64,000 nt of DNA from Zygnema cylindricum (Eukaryota; Streptophyta; Zygnematophyceae; Zygnematales; Zygnemataceae): the NCBI GenBank assembly GCA_037447655.1, contig JBBHKE010000078.1:1-64000 (forward strand), in the 5' to 3' direction. Position 1 is the stretch's first letter; each line of letters begins with the position of its first letter. The notes beneath the pieces were generated by a model. It had not been told where the DNA came from, made no database searches, and worked only from the letters and a program-made list of their open reading frames with translations. The translations under genes and the position numbers were made by a program. Below are positions 24,064-36,000 of this stretch, one piece after another.

Positions 24064-25287
24064 GTCCATACTATTACAGAGACCTCCTGATGTTACCATA
24101 CCCCAAATAAGTAATTATATGAATTACAGAATTAGTACTTTTTTGTCGGTTACACTTTGGGGCGTCCACCTTTAAGTCACGGAACGAAAATCACGTCATA
24201 CGTGACGTATCAGACAATTTGTCTTTTTCGCTAAAATTACATGTTATATAGAAATATCAAATATTAAATTTAAAAAAATTCTATCCATCGTGATATGTAT
24301 CGCGATAATTTATGTTGGTCTCGGTACGATATATCGAGGATTCTGCTCGATCGGTATTCGATATATCGAATATCGAAATTATCGCGATATGAATTTACCC
24401 GAAACCCAACACTAGTGACAAGACAACACCGCCCATCATTATTAGTGTTGACCATTTTTAGGACAGGTTTTTGAGATTTTCAATTGTGACATCGCAAAAA
24501 GGTTTTTTAAGGTTTATTAAGATTTATTTAGGGATTTCCGGGTTTTTTAGGTTAATTTAATTTAGGATTTTTTAGGGTTTTCTAGTCGTGACATCACGAC
24601 CAAAAGGTGGGAAACCTTTACTTCTTGATTTACTCCTCAAAACCACAATTCAACAATTGGACGTAAAATTAAATACCTTGAAAATTTCCAAAATTTAAGG
24701 AGGCAAATTAACTGCCCGAAAAAAAAGTAGAAAACTAATAATAGAGATGGTCAATGAAATATCCGGGAATTCCACAGATTATGACGGATGTCTTTCCCAA
24801 TTTTTACATAATCTGGACTCTACAAATCCAGGTTTTTATGGGTTTAACATAAAAACAAAGGCCGAAAAACAAATTTTCAATGAAATAGTACGTGCATGTG
24901 GAGAATATATACTCATCTTTATAAAGTACAAATAACAAAAAATACAAGAATGTAACAGTACATAGCTTACACTCGTTTCCTCCTGTTTTACAACAATTAG
25001 TACCCGATAATTGTGAACACGAAACTCATTTCTTTCATTGTGTTTTTCCAATTGCCACAGTAATACTCATTTATTCCTACATCTACTATATCTACAGTAA
25101 GTTTTATGTCTATCTAACAACGTCAAAATTAACATTTTCATCTTATCCATATCCATATCCATATCCTCACCTATGTCCATATCTCTTTCTTATGTCCCAT
25201 AGTTTTCTCCCGGTTCCATGCTCATAACGGGACTGTCAAAACGATCGCCGTCTCCGTTTTTTCAATAGAACTGGAATTGAATCCACA

Positions 25288-28200
25288 CTATTTCAGGGTC
25301 ATTCCAAGCGGGCAACTCTGGAACAAAACGATGTCGTCCAATAGGAGCCTCAGTTGGTTGATGAGGCCCTTCACCACACTATTTTTCAGCTTCACCTCCT
25401 GCGACCGGAACCAGACAAGTATTTATTTGAAAAAGAACAGACGACCTAACACGCAGGGACAATCTGAATAACCTCTCTCTCACTCTCTCTCCCCCTCTCT
25501 CCCTCTCCCACTCCCTCCCCATCTGTCCCTCCCTCTCTCTCCATCTCTCTTCCCCTCTCTGTTCCCCTCTCTCTGCAAGCTTTTCTAAAATGAACAGTTT
25601 AGTGTAAATCCGAGTTTAGAATTAAAAGTTCAAAATTAACACCGAAAAACGACTAGATTTATAATAACAACTACAAACAACCTATTTGAACATATTCGAC
25701 CAGCTTAATCTTGTGCTAGTTTGGAAACAAATTGTACAAAACAAAACTATGTCGTCACAATTTTTTTGAAATTAACAGAAGGGTGAAAAGGTAACTCGTG
25801 GCCACTCACTTTTCTTAAGGCTGTCGCTCTCCTTTCAAGTTGATTCAACTCCATATCAGATAAATTTTGGTCTTCCTGTAAAATACCATTTAGCTTTTCA
25901 CCTTCAGACAGCATCCAATGGAATCCGTCGAAGAGACAACAGAAAAGGAAAAGCATTGTGTTGTCAAGACAAGGATTTTGACCAAAGTCAGTCCACCATC
26001 GAACTGACAACAATTTCCAAACTGGAAACGAATTTCTAAAGTGGTAACAGTTCCCAAAATGAAAATGATTTTCAAAGTGAAGACAATTTCTAAAGTGAAA
26101 ACAGTTTCAAAAGCGAAAACAATTTAAGCATTGTACCAACAACAAAGGGAAAGGCACAAGACTAAGGAAATAAAAAAAGCATCCAGATTGTGAAACAACC
26201 CTCGATTGCTCTTGAGACCTTTATTTGAGTTGAAATGACATCAATTTAAAAAAGTATATGATATCATATGAGCACTCATTTCAAACCACGTGGTTATCTT
26301 AACTTCTGTTAAGGATCTTAACAGAAGCAAAAAGATATAAACTCACTAAACCACTCGACACACCTCTTGAGAAATTAGTGCAGTATAAGAATAAATGTCT
26401 TAGTCAACGAACCATGGGCCCTAACATTAGTAAAAATGAAAATGAGGTATTGAACCCTGTCCTTTAGAAGAATGAGTCATGGAATGACGAGGATTTAAAT
26501 CAAAGATTCATTTGCATCAATGGAAAATACCGAATCTTAGACATAAAATCGCATTGAAATTCGTATCCTTTCTAACAAGTCCTTTGATACAGTATGCTCT
26601 ATAGTGTGAACTCCACTCAGCAAGAAGAGGTGAATGAAAGGGTCACGACCACATCTCCCTTGATGTGCGAGTTCAATCGTTAATTAGTTTACCTGATCCT
26701 ATCCACTCTATACAACGTGAAGGTATTAGTGTCCAGAAGGTCAAAAACCATACTCCAGCATTCATTCTGCCTCGTAAAACAGGTTGTGGGCCGTGATTTC
26801 CTCACGTGTTAAAAACTTGTTTTAGCTCTTGTTACTCAACGGCTCAAGCATGTTTACTTCAGGCTCAGAATTCACTAAGAAGCATCTTATATCAAAAGCC
26901 TTGTCGACATTGAGGTCCTCCTCCCATGCATCACAAGTGCCTGTAGGAGGCCACCCAAACGATGGCTCAAATCAGGCGACACGATTCTTAATATAAATTT
27001 CACCAATGACTTGAAGGAAAACAGCCAAACAGGTGGCCTTTTTTTACTGGGCTACACTTACAACGCATATACCTATCAAATTGACTGAATGTCAAATTGA
27101 ATGATGTTATTTAAGTGCAAAAACATGAAGTGGTTGTCAAACTGATTTACCTTAGTATAATTAAGTATGAGGGCCCATAGTTCACAGACTTTGATCAAAA
27201 CACAGTGGCACAGCAAATTCCATGTGCTCATACTTAGCCTCCCATACCTTCAAAACACTCTTTCAACAAACCTTACTTCTCACATGCTTCAGGCACAATT
27301 TTTAGAAGGAGTGGGCATTCAAAGAAAATAAACAACGCCATCAATAATCCTTAAGGATGGTCGAGGGTTTAAAAATAGATTTAATTGCATTCAAAGCTTT
27401 CAAAATGCATAGAAAAGGACATTTTACCGAAATCAGACAGCAAATATTTATTCAAAATCAGATGCAACAAATTCTTTTCCCATCAATCACACAGTACACA
27501 TTGGACGTGCGTTCAAGGTTCAGCTCTATCTTAAAGGCCAAATGCATTCAATACTTACAAATATAACAGTTAAGAAAACCGATTCATCTCACCTCCCAAA
27601 TGCATATCAAACACAACATGTGAGAGCCGAATAGGAAATTAACATCTGAGTCCAACAAATCACCATATACATGCAAAGCTTGTTTACCGTCAAATTGTCC
27701 ATTTCTAAGTAACTTGGGCCGAGTCTCACATACACAGACACAACTAATGTCATAGAAGACAAAAAGAAAACCGAGCAAACAGCAGTAATGGGCATTCCCA
27801 TCAACTAGGTCCTAGGAAAACCTCGCAAGACAAAGTAAGTCAAACGTCAAGAGCAAAAGTTCAATCGAGAAAATAGGCGGCCTATCACAATGAACAATAT
27901 GAGAAAAGTGCAGATACATGGTGAATTCGGATAAGACGAACACCATTAACATGCAGCAAAGCGTGAGCAGATTCGAAAACACTATCAGTATACAGGTTTG
28001 CCATACTGACATGGGGAAACAGATAGCTTGTTCACCATCAAATTGTTCATTTCTTAGTAGCTTTGGCGTAGCATCACATACACAGGCCCAACTAATGGCA
28101 TAGAACACAAAAAAAACCGTGGAAAAATTGCCAAAAGAGCATGCAGAACAGACAAGCAGATTTGAAAACACTACCAGTATACAGGCTAGCCATTCTGAAA

Positions 28201-29249
28201 TGGGAAAGGAAACGGCTTGGTAAGACATCTTACTAGTTCGGACCCAAAAAATGAAATGTCCAGTATTAAAGTGAAATGCTAGGTTCGTGTGATCGACTGC
28301 AACCTAAGCAAAAAGAAGCACGGATAAAAAAGTACAGAACTCCTGCTCGTAAACCAAACAGACATCACGCATACAAATTTTGCCTAGCTGACCTGATTTA
28401 GAAGTCACATAAACGACCAACTGCCATACGAGTTGTAGATTACCATCAAATACCAACATTCTTATGAGACCAAAAGTGTAGACAGTTGGTTGGCCATTGT
28501 TGCTTTACCTCAGAATTATCATTTATTTGCATAATTATCGTTCTCAAAGCAATGGCTGTAGCCTTATAGTGTTGATGAGCGGCTTCCAAATTTGATAAAA
28601 CTGTGGTGAACTTCGGTCCATTGTCCTCCTCAGGTAAGTTTCCCGGCCTACCTGTACCAATGATAAACCGAAACGAAAAAAGGAAATAGTCAATGACAAT
28701 GTGTAAACAAAAGGTAAATATTAAACGTATACAATTAAACTTTGTTTCATAAATAACCTAATCCGCAAGGAAAAACACATGGTTAAACACATGACTTCAA
28801 CAAACCTGTGAGAAAAAAGACACATAGTACGCTCAAGAATATCACATGAGAAAAACAAAAACGTGTGCATCAAAAGAATGTAGGTATAGCAAAATCCATG
28901 ACTAAACAAAAATCATATACAAAAAAAAAAACAACAAATGCAAGAAGACATGGAGCGTTTTGAAAGACGACAGAGCAAGACTACTGTTGTAAGTCAATGT
29001 AGCTTCCTACAAGAGAGACATAACAGACTATAACGTGAGTTAAAACCGTTCATTTTTTCTTTTTATGAAAGTAAGAGAAGTACCTAGTAAGTCAGTTCCC
29101 AAGGATAGATTGTTAGTTGGTGGTGACCAGAAAGCGGAGCCAGACATCACTTCTTGGAGCCTTGCAAGGATTTCTTGAGCAGCTTCTACCATTTGTGAGA
29201 CTTTATGTTCTCCTTCAAGTGCTAAGGAATCAACAGACGAAGAATCCAT
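25288..29249 (-). CDS. MED30: Mediator complex subunit 30 (4 exons, 161 aa)
   Basis: Exons, right to left: 29249-29084, 28651-28509, 25875-25810, 25398-25288 (486 bp, GT-AG, phases 1, 0, 0). Exon 1: MDSSSVDSLALEGEHKVSQM, then VEAAQEILARLQEVMSG and FWSPP, corresponding to the plant MED30 start (LAxEG...EAAxxIL...LW). Exon 2 is Pro/Glu-rich, then helical (NLEAAHQHYKATAIALRTII). Exon 3: DMELNQLERRATALRK. Exon 4: EVKLKNSVVKGLINQLRLLL, DDIVLFQSCPL and TAG at 25290-25288, the conserved C-terminal helix. MED30 is a small coiled-coil subunit (head module in animals) of the Mediator co-activator, which bridges transcription factors and RNA polymerase II in the nucleus. Plant homologues are somewhat longer as I recall. 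Intron 2 (2.6 kb) carries duplicated blocks and a minisatellite. Identity rests on resemblance across all four exons. Confidence 0.8.
25471..25575. repeat. CT-rich tract in MED30 intron 3
   Basis: CTCTCCCTC-type repeats on the plus strand, so GA-rich in the sense of MED30, unlike the tracts in the plus-strand genes. Confidence 0.9.
26002..26125. repeat. Minisatellite, about 19-bp unit, about 6-7 copies
   Basis: Imperfect units of the type AAAGTGAAAACAATTTCTA in MED30 intron 2. Confidence 0.75.
27600..28240. repeat. Diverged duplicated blocks in MED30 intron 2
   Basis: A block of about 95 bp at 27678-27772 recurs at 28028-28119 (shared cores such as TCAAATTGT, CACATACACAG, CAACTAATG, CATAGAA). 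A second block at 27955-28030 recurs at 28145-28225 (GCAGATT, GAAAACACTA, CAGTATACAGG, GCCAT). The copies are old and non-coding. Confidence 0.7.
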
Positions 29250-29523
29250 CTGCTGTTAGATAGGAAGCACAAAAAGACAAAGCAGTCCCTTACTCCTCAG
29301 TAGTGAAGATCAAGTGGAAATAAAATGATGATTCCTCAAAGTGTGAAGATCGAGTGGAATGATCCCTCAGAAAGAGGAAAGCAAATGGAAGCGAAGGGTT
29401 AATTCAGATTTTCATAAAAATGATGGCAATGCAATTCCGTGATTTTTTTACAGAATTAAAGGCGGTAACACATGTATAGAACACATTACATTTCAAAGTA
29501 CAGTGCTGTTCTGTAATCTGTGA

Positions 29524-29597
29524 CGCTTTCATTTTCGCACATTGTAACGCTTCATTTTCGCACATTGTAAAGCTTCATTTTCGCACATTGTAACGCT
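29524..29597. repeat. 25-bp tandem repeat, three copies
   Basis: The unit CTTCATTTTCGCACATTGTA is repeated three times with spacer drift, directly before the Harbinger-like element at 29602. Confidence 0.9.
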
Positions 29598-29601
29598 CTA
29601 A

Positions 29602-30380
29602 GGGTTTGTCCCATGTACTTGTAACTTAGCGAACTTACTTTGTATTTTAGCGCGGATCCGTCGGACCCGGTTATCAAGTATCCCTATGTCTGTAATGACG
29701 AAATCGTAACTTGCGCATGTGACGATTGTATACGTCAACAATACCTGTGACGGCTGTCAATGTATACAATCTGTGGTCGCACGTTATTTTTTGGAAGTGC
29801 GTGTGACGTTGCATTGTCTTACCGTGACATTGTAGACGTACCGCCTTCCAGCCTGTGCCGTTTCACGGTTGAAGACGAGGCGCTTTGCCTTTGCGTCTCC
29901 CATCCGGTCGACGTGAAATGGCATCGGAATTTGAAGACCCTTACAAAAAAGAAATCCGTACTGAACGAAAACTGACAAAACCAAACAAATTGTGTACTTT
30001 TCTTTGTCGTATTCGAACGCTAACGGACAAAACATATCGAATTATATACTTTTCTTTGTCCTTGGAAATCGTATGAAATTTTTCGAAAATTACGGCACGT
30101 GCGAATATATGTTCCTATTTGTTTATCGAAAAAACTTAGTTTTAAAACACATCGCGCATGTGTTTTAAAAGTAAGGTTGAAGATGACGTTTTTTGTAATG
30201 GAAGTGGGTCGAAAAACACAAGACGACAAATTTTCATACATCCTAAATTCGAGGATGACGTAGATTGTACTCTACAAATTTGCGATTTCTTCGCACGGTT
30301 GCAACTTAGGCAGTACGGCGCTAATTTTTACAGCAAAACGACAGAAAAAATCTCTTACTTATGCACATGGGGACATACCC
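29602..30380. mobile_element. Harbinger-like non-autonomous element (779 bp)
   Basis: Left end GGGTTTGTCCCATGTACTT, right end (reverse complement) GGGTATGTCCCCATGTGC. The flanking triplets are TAA on the left and TTA on the right, a TWA target as used by PIF/Harbinger transposons though not an exact duplication. A palindrome with 18-bp arms lies at 30135-30175, 205-245 bp from the right end. No transposase frame. Confidence 0.7.
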
Positions 30381-30387
30381 TTAGTAA

Positions 30388-31165
30388 AGGTGAAGTTCCA
30401 CTAAGACATTTTGTAATTGTACGGCCAACATTATAGAATCCACGTGCTCGAAAACATTATAGAATTTGAACGAAGTTCCATTTGCGCAGAGTCTGTAATC
30501 CACGTGCTCGAAATGAGTGGTATCACGTAAGTCGATATCGGATATTGAAAATCGTCATTGATTTTCACACCGACCAAAAATCTTAATTTGCGTACCATGT
30601 ACGTGTGTACCAGGTCATCGTGCAACACAACTTTTGTACTCTTTGCAGACGCCTTGTCAGGTACCACCTCATTTTTTTAGGGTTCCTGTTATTTCGCGTG
30701 ACGAATGAGCGTTGGCAAAAATAGTGTGACGAATGGGCGCTAACAAAACTAGCGTGACGAAAGTGCGTTACGAGATTTCGTTTGTATTTTTTGTTGGATT
30801 TTTGAATGCATATATCGTGTGAGAATTTTTTTGATTTCCGTTGGTTGCCAACTTGACACGTATGCTAAATATCCCACGTGTCGCGGCTTAATCTTTTCTG
30901 TAATTGGTGATGTACCTCCCGAGGTGAATCACCAATCGGTGATATACCTCGTGAGGTACATCACCAATTACAGAAACTTTCGAAGCGAATGCTTCGCAAA
31001 AAAATATTCAACGGTCATCGTTAACTCCCAGACTTTTGGAGAATATTGGCAAGATTCTCTGTAATGTTGTTTTCCCGATAAAAACAAAATAAGAGGTACG
31101 GTATAGTACGGAGAGGTATGAATTTCTGTAAACAACCTCACTTTTAGTCTAATGGAGCTTCACCC
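30388..31165. mobile_element. Harbinger-like non-autonomous element (778 bp)
   Basis: Exact TAA at 30385-30387 and 31166-31168. Left end AGGTGAAGTTCCACTAAGAC, right end (reverse complement) GGGTGAAGCTCCATTAGAC. The right half is homologous to the left part of 54203-54869 read in reverse (shared GCTTCGCA, TCTGTAATGTTGTTTTC, TAGTACGG, ACCTCACTTTT). A perfect 24-bp-arm palindrome lies at 30895-30976. It starts seven bases after the previous element ends. Confidence 0.8.
30697..30771. repeat. Tandem repeat, about 30-bp unit, three copies
   Basis: Three units of the type GCGTGACGAATGGGCGCTAA inside the 30388-31165 element. Confidence 0.75.
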
Positions 31166-31468
31166 TAATACCTGTTTTTGTAAGGGGACGTGGCTGATTT
31201 CAATTCGTCCTTAAATAATATTGCTAACACTATTTTGTGGCTTTTGGCCAAAATAAGTCTCTACTCAATTAGTGTTATAAACTCTAATATTGATGGGCGG
31301 TTTGCTGTTAGCAAAGGGAGCCGACCATCAGCCACTGTCGGCCGTACGTCCAATCATTGCCAGAAGTACTGTTATTTGTTTCCAGAACTGCCATAGAACG
31401 CCATTGTGGGATTTAACGCTTTACAACGAAATTCTGGGAGGTTCGGCGCCTGGTAAAGCGTACGAGGG

Positions 31469-31697
31469 TACACCGTGTGTCGCTATGAGTGTTTTTGTTT
31501 TTTCTGCCACTTGAATGAAACATCTTTAATCTTTTATCCGAAACAATTGTCGGATTTTGTATCTGACGGTTACGATTGAAAGGCAAGATTCTCACCTTTC
31601 CTGACAGTCTCCATTTGAACATCGAACAAGTGTGTACGGCATAGGATTATTTTAAGTGGCGAAAGATATGTTAACACTAACAGCGATACACGGTGTA
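31469..31697. mobile_element. TACACC-family MITE, copy 3 (229 bp)
   Basis: Ends TACACCGTGTGTCGCTATGA and AGCGATACACGGTGTA. It has the family core TCTGACGGTTACGATTGAAA and the subterminal motif AAGTGGCGAAA. Confidence 0.8.
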
Positions 31698-33025
31698 CTG
31701 TACCTTTTCCGACGCTCAGAAAGTTCGGGCACCCAGAATTTACGTGACAATCGTGCCATTGAAAAACTTCGTGTGCTCAATCTTCGATACTTCCAATGCT
31801 GAGATATTCATCGCCTTTCGCGCCGTTTTACTCTAGAACCGTACGGCTATTGAACAAAAGCCAGGTCTATCGCTGTTTCTGGTACCAGAAGCAATAAGCT
31901 GGCCGTACACCAGAAAAGTTACAGAACCACTCCCATAACTGTATGTATGACAGGCCATGAGCCCCTTACGTTTTTGCGGACCAATGTGCTTCTCCCAAAA
32001 TTCTGAAAGCTGGCATCTCACGTTTCTCACATTTCTGCTGACGTCGAAATCACAGGCGATACTGCAGACATGGAAGCTACAGTAAAGACAGTATTTGTGT
32101 CCAAATACGTTTCGACGGCTGGCACCTTGCGGTCCACTATTTTACTTGTTCCGCACTTGCCCGTATCAAAAGATCCAGACTGAATTTCAACAAAGGACAA
32201 CCGGCCGGACAGCTCAGAAAGTACAAACTTGCCTATCACTTATTCACCGTGGTAAACGACAAGGAGCAGGCCCTTAACGTACCCTTTCGTCGTACAGGAC
32301 CTTGTCCCATGCGCGCTTGGCTTTCAGCTAAGAAAATCCAGTATTTAAACTCAGCTAGAGAGCATTCGATCGGAGGCAACCCTAAAAATACGAAAAATGC
32401 GATGTTTATGAAATTCTGCAAGTGAACTACAGTAGTGAAGACTGCAACGGCTGCTGAACATTCGTTTCTGGTTTCTTGCAGACGGAGCTTAAGTTTATTT
32501 TTTGAGAAAATTATCGATTTCTTATCCTACGTTTCGCAGGAGACATAGATTTTTGAGACTATTTGAAGACATTCCTTTGGATAAATAAGAGTGGTCAGGT
32601 TAAGATGATAAAAAAGCGTTAGCTGCTGGAAACAGCTTCAGGATTAATGTCAATATGCTTGACAATGTACGTAGGTTTCTACCAACAAACTGGAACTTTC
32701 TCTGCCACTTTTCCGGGAGTTCCATAAAAGGAATGTGTGACAGGTCCAAAAGCTCCGCTTAAAAGCAAAGCAGGTTACACGAGGATGTTTGAAGCTGACA
32801 AATGTTTATATGAAAACAATTAGGTTTGCAAAGTACGAAAACCCTTCCTTGCAGTTACGACGTACGTTCTCTACTGAATGCTTTTCTCCACACGTGTATC
32901 ACTACAGAGAATGCCAGGTGCGAGAAACTGTGCTGCAGTTTTTTTGAAGAACTGAGAAGTAATCCATGTTCTGTGCTCTTTTCCTCCGTGCAATTCCTAT
33001 GTATGAGCTGTGATTGCTGAAAATC

Positions 33026-36000
33026 ATGGAGGATCCTGTCTTCTCAGTGTTGCACCTCATCAAGGCAACAAGTAACTTCTCAGAAGACAGCTTTGTCGGC
33101 AAAGGTATCATCGGTGAGGTGTACAAGGGACATGTTTTTGGTACTCTTATTGCTGTAAGGAGACTGTATGAAGGATGCGATGTGGAATATTTTAAAACGG
33201 AGGCAAAAGTACTTTATAGACTTCACCATCCGCACGTTGTGCTTTTAATGGGCTGTTCGCCCGATGGACGGTATATGTTAGGATATTGTACTGAGCACTT
33301 ACTTAGCGACGAGATACTCTCGTAGCTAAATTAGCGACGACTAGCGACGAAAGTTGTTTCGTCGCTAGATATTTGAAGTGACGTAGAAAGTTAGCGACGA
33401 AGTAGTTTCGTCGCTGGATATTTGAAGGGACGTAGAAATTAAGTGTTCGTTTCGTTTCACGTATGTTTGAATAGTACTATAGAAGTGACGTGGAAATTGC
33501 TTGGTAGTTTCGGTTCACGTAAGTTCAAGTCATACCGTGTGATTCAAGTTGGTTCGCGGTTGACTTTCCTAGTCGTACCGTGTTGTTCAAGTCGGTTCAA
33601 CGTATTGGTCGTGCTTTTTACCACGTTGATTCCTACGCGTTTCTAGTCGTGTACCTATATATATTAGTTGAGACTTCGTGGTAGAATTATCTTTAAGGAG
33701 GCGTAGCTTGTTAAGGAGGCGTAGAAAGATCGGAAGTAAAATGAAGGAAGAAAAGAAGTTGTATTTGCATTGTACTTAATATATTGAATATCTTTTTGGA
33801 GGAACACCAGTGTTGTGTGTGTATTTTATTTGGTTTGTAATCTTTCAATTGGTATCGGAGCGGGTTACTGGCAACATTTGCCGGTATGGCGGAGAAAGGA
33901 AAATCCCCGGCGGAAGCTAGTGGGGGAGTTAGTGGAGGAGGAGTTACAGGGACACAATATGATGAGTATGACGAATGGGGGGAGAAAAATGTGAAGATGG
34001 ACGAAGGAACGTTTGAACGCTTTCAAGAGTTTCTCAAAACACAAGAAGATGATGGAGATGGAGGAGTAAGTGGAGACTCACGCAACTCTAAGAAAATACA
34101 AAAAAAAAAGAAGGGAAAATCTAAACTTTATGAGGAAGAGGAGGAGAGCGAAGATGATGATTTTAAAGTGTTTAATAAAACCATCGTCTTCACGGGTTCC
34201 AACTATGCAATTTGGAAGAGATACATTCGAGGAGCATTCACACCGAAAAAACTTTGGGACATCGTTATCGGGGAAGAAACACGACCGGATCCTTCCGTGG
34301 ATCCATCCGGAGCACATAAGTGGGACAAGAAAGATATGGCGGCCTCCACCGCACTTATACAAAGTTGTGCTAGTTCTATGCATGAACACCTTCTAACTCA
34401 TGATAGGGCTTTTGATTGTTGGACCGCTTTGCAAAATGCGTTTGAAAATGGATTTGAGGCAAATGAAAATTATCTCTTTGAGGAGTATATTGGGTTTAGA
34501 ATGAAGGAGAATGAGTCCATAGATGATGGAGTCAAAAGGTTTAATGTTATCATAGAACAACTTAACTCACTCAATAACTTCCCTACAGAAAAAGAGAGGT
34601 TGTTTGTTTTCATGAGGAGTCTTCCAAGCAAGTTTGCGGTAGCAAAGGAGGTCATCAAGGGACGAGAGAAACCAACAATGGCATACGCTATCAATCACTT
34701 GAAAAGTACGGAGAAGGAGAAAGCAACACCGAAAGAGGAAAACAAGGGGTCATCCTACCAGAGTTATCAAGAGGAGGATGACGGAGGAGCTTACAACTTT
34801 AGGGGATCTAGGGGGAGAGGAGGTGGACATCGTGGACGAGGAGGCAGGTCACAGGGCCGAGGGAGAGGCTCATATCTTCGTGATACCTCTCAGATGACTT
34901 GTTACAATTGTAACGAGATTGGGCATGGCTCTTTTGAATGCCCAGACAAAAGCAAACAGTGTAACGTTTGTCATAAATGGGGACACACTGGTCGCGGTTG
35001 TTATCAAAACAAGGGAAACAATCGCGGAGGGGGACAATTTAGAGGCGGAGGAAGTGGAGGAAGTGGAAGTAGCTCATCAGGTAGAGGGGATTTTGTTGGG
35101 GATGGGCCAATGGGACAGGATCAAGAATTTTTCGTTTCACTCATTGAGGAATCACAGGAAAAGGAGGATATTCTATTTCACACACGAGGCAAGGAGAGTA
35201 AGGGAAAATTTAACAGTTGGATCATAGATTCAGGTGCCACACATCACATGTGTTCAGATCCAGGACTATTCAGTGACATTAGAAAACTCACTATACCAAA
35301 ATCCATCATAGTGGCTAATGGTTCAATGATGGTCATCGATACAGTGGGAACAGTACGGTTGGATCTACCAACACAAGATAGGGAAGGGAAAACTAGAGTC
35401 AATAGAGTACGCTTTAACAATGTGCTTTATAATCCAGGGGGGTGCATTAATCTCTTAAGTGTCCCACAGCTTCAAAAGAAAGGAGGAAGAGCCACATGCT
35501 TAGAAGGAGGTAGAATCATTTTGAGTAGTAAAACAGGGCCATTTGCAGAAGGCATTGTGACTGAAAATATGCAAAGTAGGCTGATTTGGAGAAAACCAGA
35601 AAATAGGACGGCAGATGAAGAAGGTCATCTCCATTCGGCAGAAGTCAACAAGGAGGACCTGACGTTGTGGCACCATCTATGTGTCATACTTCAGAGAGTA
35701 ACATTAAGGAGATGATTCGTCATGGGGCGGTTCGAGGGCTAGAAGTGGCAACACGAGAGAAGGTCATTGGATGTGTTGGATGCACAAAAAGGAAACATAA
35801 AAGGAAGCCTCATCCGGGGAAAGATCTTCAATTCAAAGTGAATGCCCCACTAGATCTAGTCCATGTAGATCTTTGTGGGGACACACATCTAGAAACCATT
35901 GGAAAAAATAGTACATTATGGTGATATTTGATGATTTCAGCAGAAAGACATGGGTATATCTTTTAAAAGCTAAGTCAGACGCTCTTGAAACATTTAAAGA

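Larger units (their letters stand above)
23313..24105. mobile_element. Truncated copy of the 54203-54869 Harbinger-like element, split by hAT-like element B
   Basis: 23313-23649 aligns by eye with 54497-54837 almost base for base (for example CACGTGCCTTCGGACAAGG and GATACGCGATGTAACCGAGG). After the hAT insertion, 24072-24105 matches 54838-54870 and ends at the same terminus (ACCATACCCC). The left third, including the palindrome, is missing. Confidence 0.85.
23122..24414. mobile_element. hAT-like non-autonomous element A (1,293 bp, outer of a nested pair)
   Basis: Flanked by perfect 8-bp direct repeats GTGACAAG (23114-23121 and 24415-24422). The ends are TAGTGTTGGGTATAG and, inverted, CCCAACACTA. 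An 8-bp duplication with this terminal sequence is typical of the hAT superfamily. Both subterminal regions are crowded with GATATATCG-type motifs. The interior holds a truncated Harbinger-like copy (23313-23649 plus 24072-24105) and the second hAT-like element, so it is a composite. No transposase frame. Confidence 0.85.
20353..25287. other. Gene-free region of stacked DNA transposons
   Basis: No host gene is visible. The identifiable contents are listed separately: a Harbinger-like remnant (about 20900-21697), a TACACC-family MITE (21706-21956), nested hAT-like elements (23122-24414), TTTAGGG-like tracts, and presumably the 3' flank of MED30 at the right end. Confidence 0.65.
29250..33025. 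other. MED30 5' flank and transposon-filled spacer before the kinase gene
   Basis: Contents identified separately: tandem repeats, two adjacent Harbinger-like elements (29602-30380 and 30388-31165) and a TACACC-family MITE (31469-31697). In 31698-33025 I see no gene I can support; a plus-strand frame around 32020-32180 is open for a while but is broken and unrecognised. The kinase promoter must lie near the right end. Confidence 0.55.

Noticed and set aside
29524-29597. Regular repeats considered as a CRISPR array
   Set aside because: Three head-to-tail copies without variable spacers, in eukaryotic DNA; a simple tandem repeat.
31833-32239. Overlapping minus-strand open frames before the kinase gene
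   Set aside because: No recognisable family, no consistent splice sites, short.
33443-33646. 67-codon open frame, repeated identically at 38746-38949
   Set aside because: Lies wholly inside each LTR; chance frame in a regulatory sequence.
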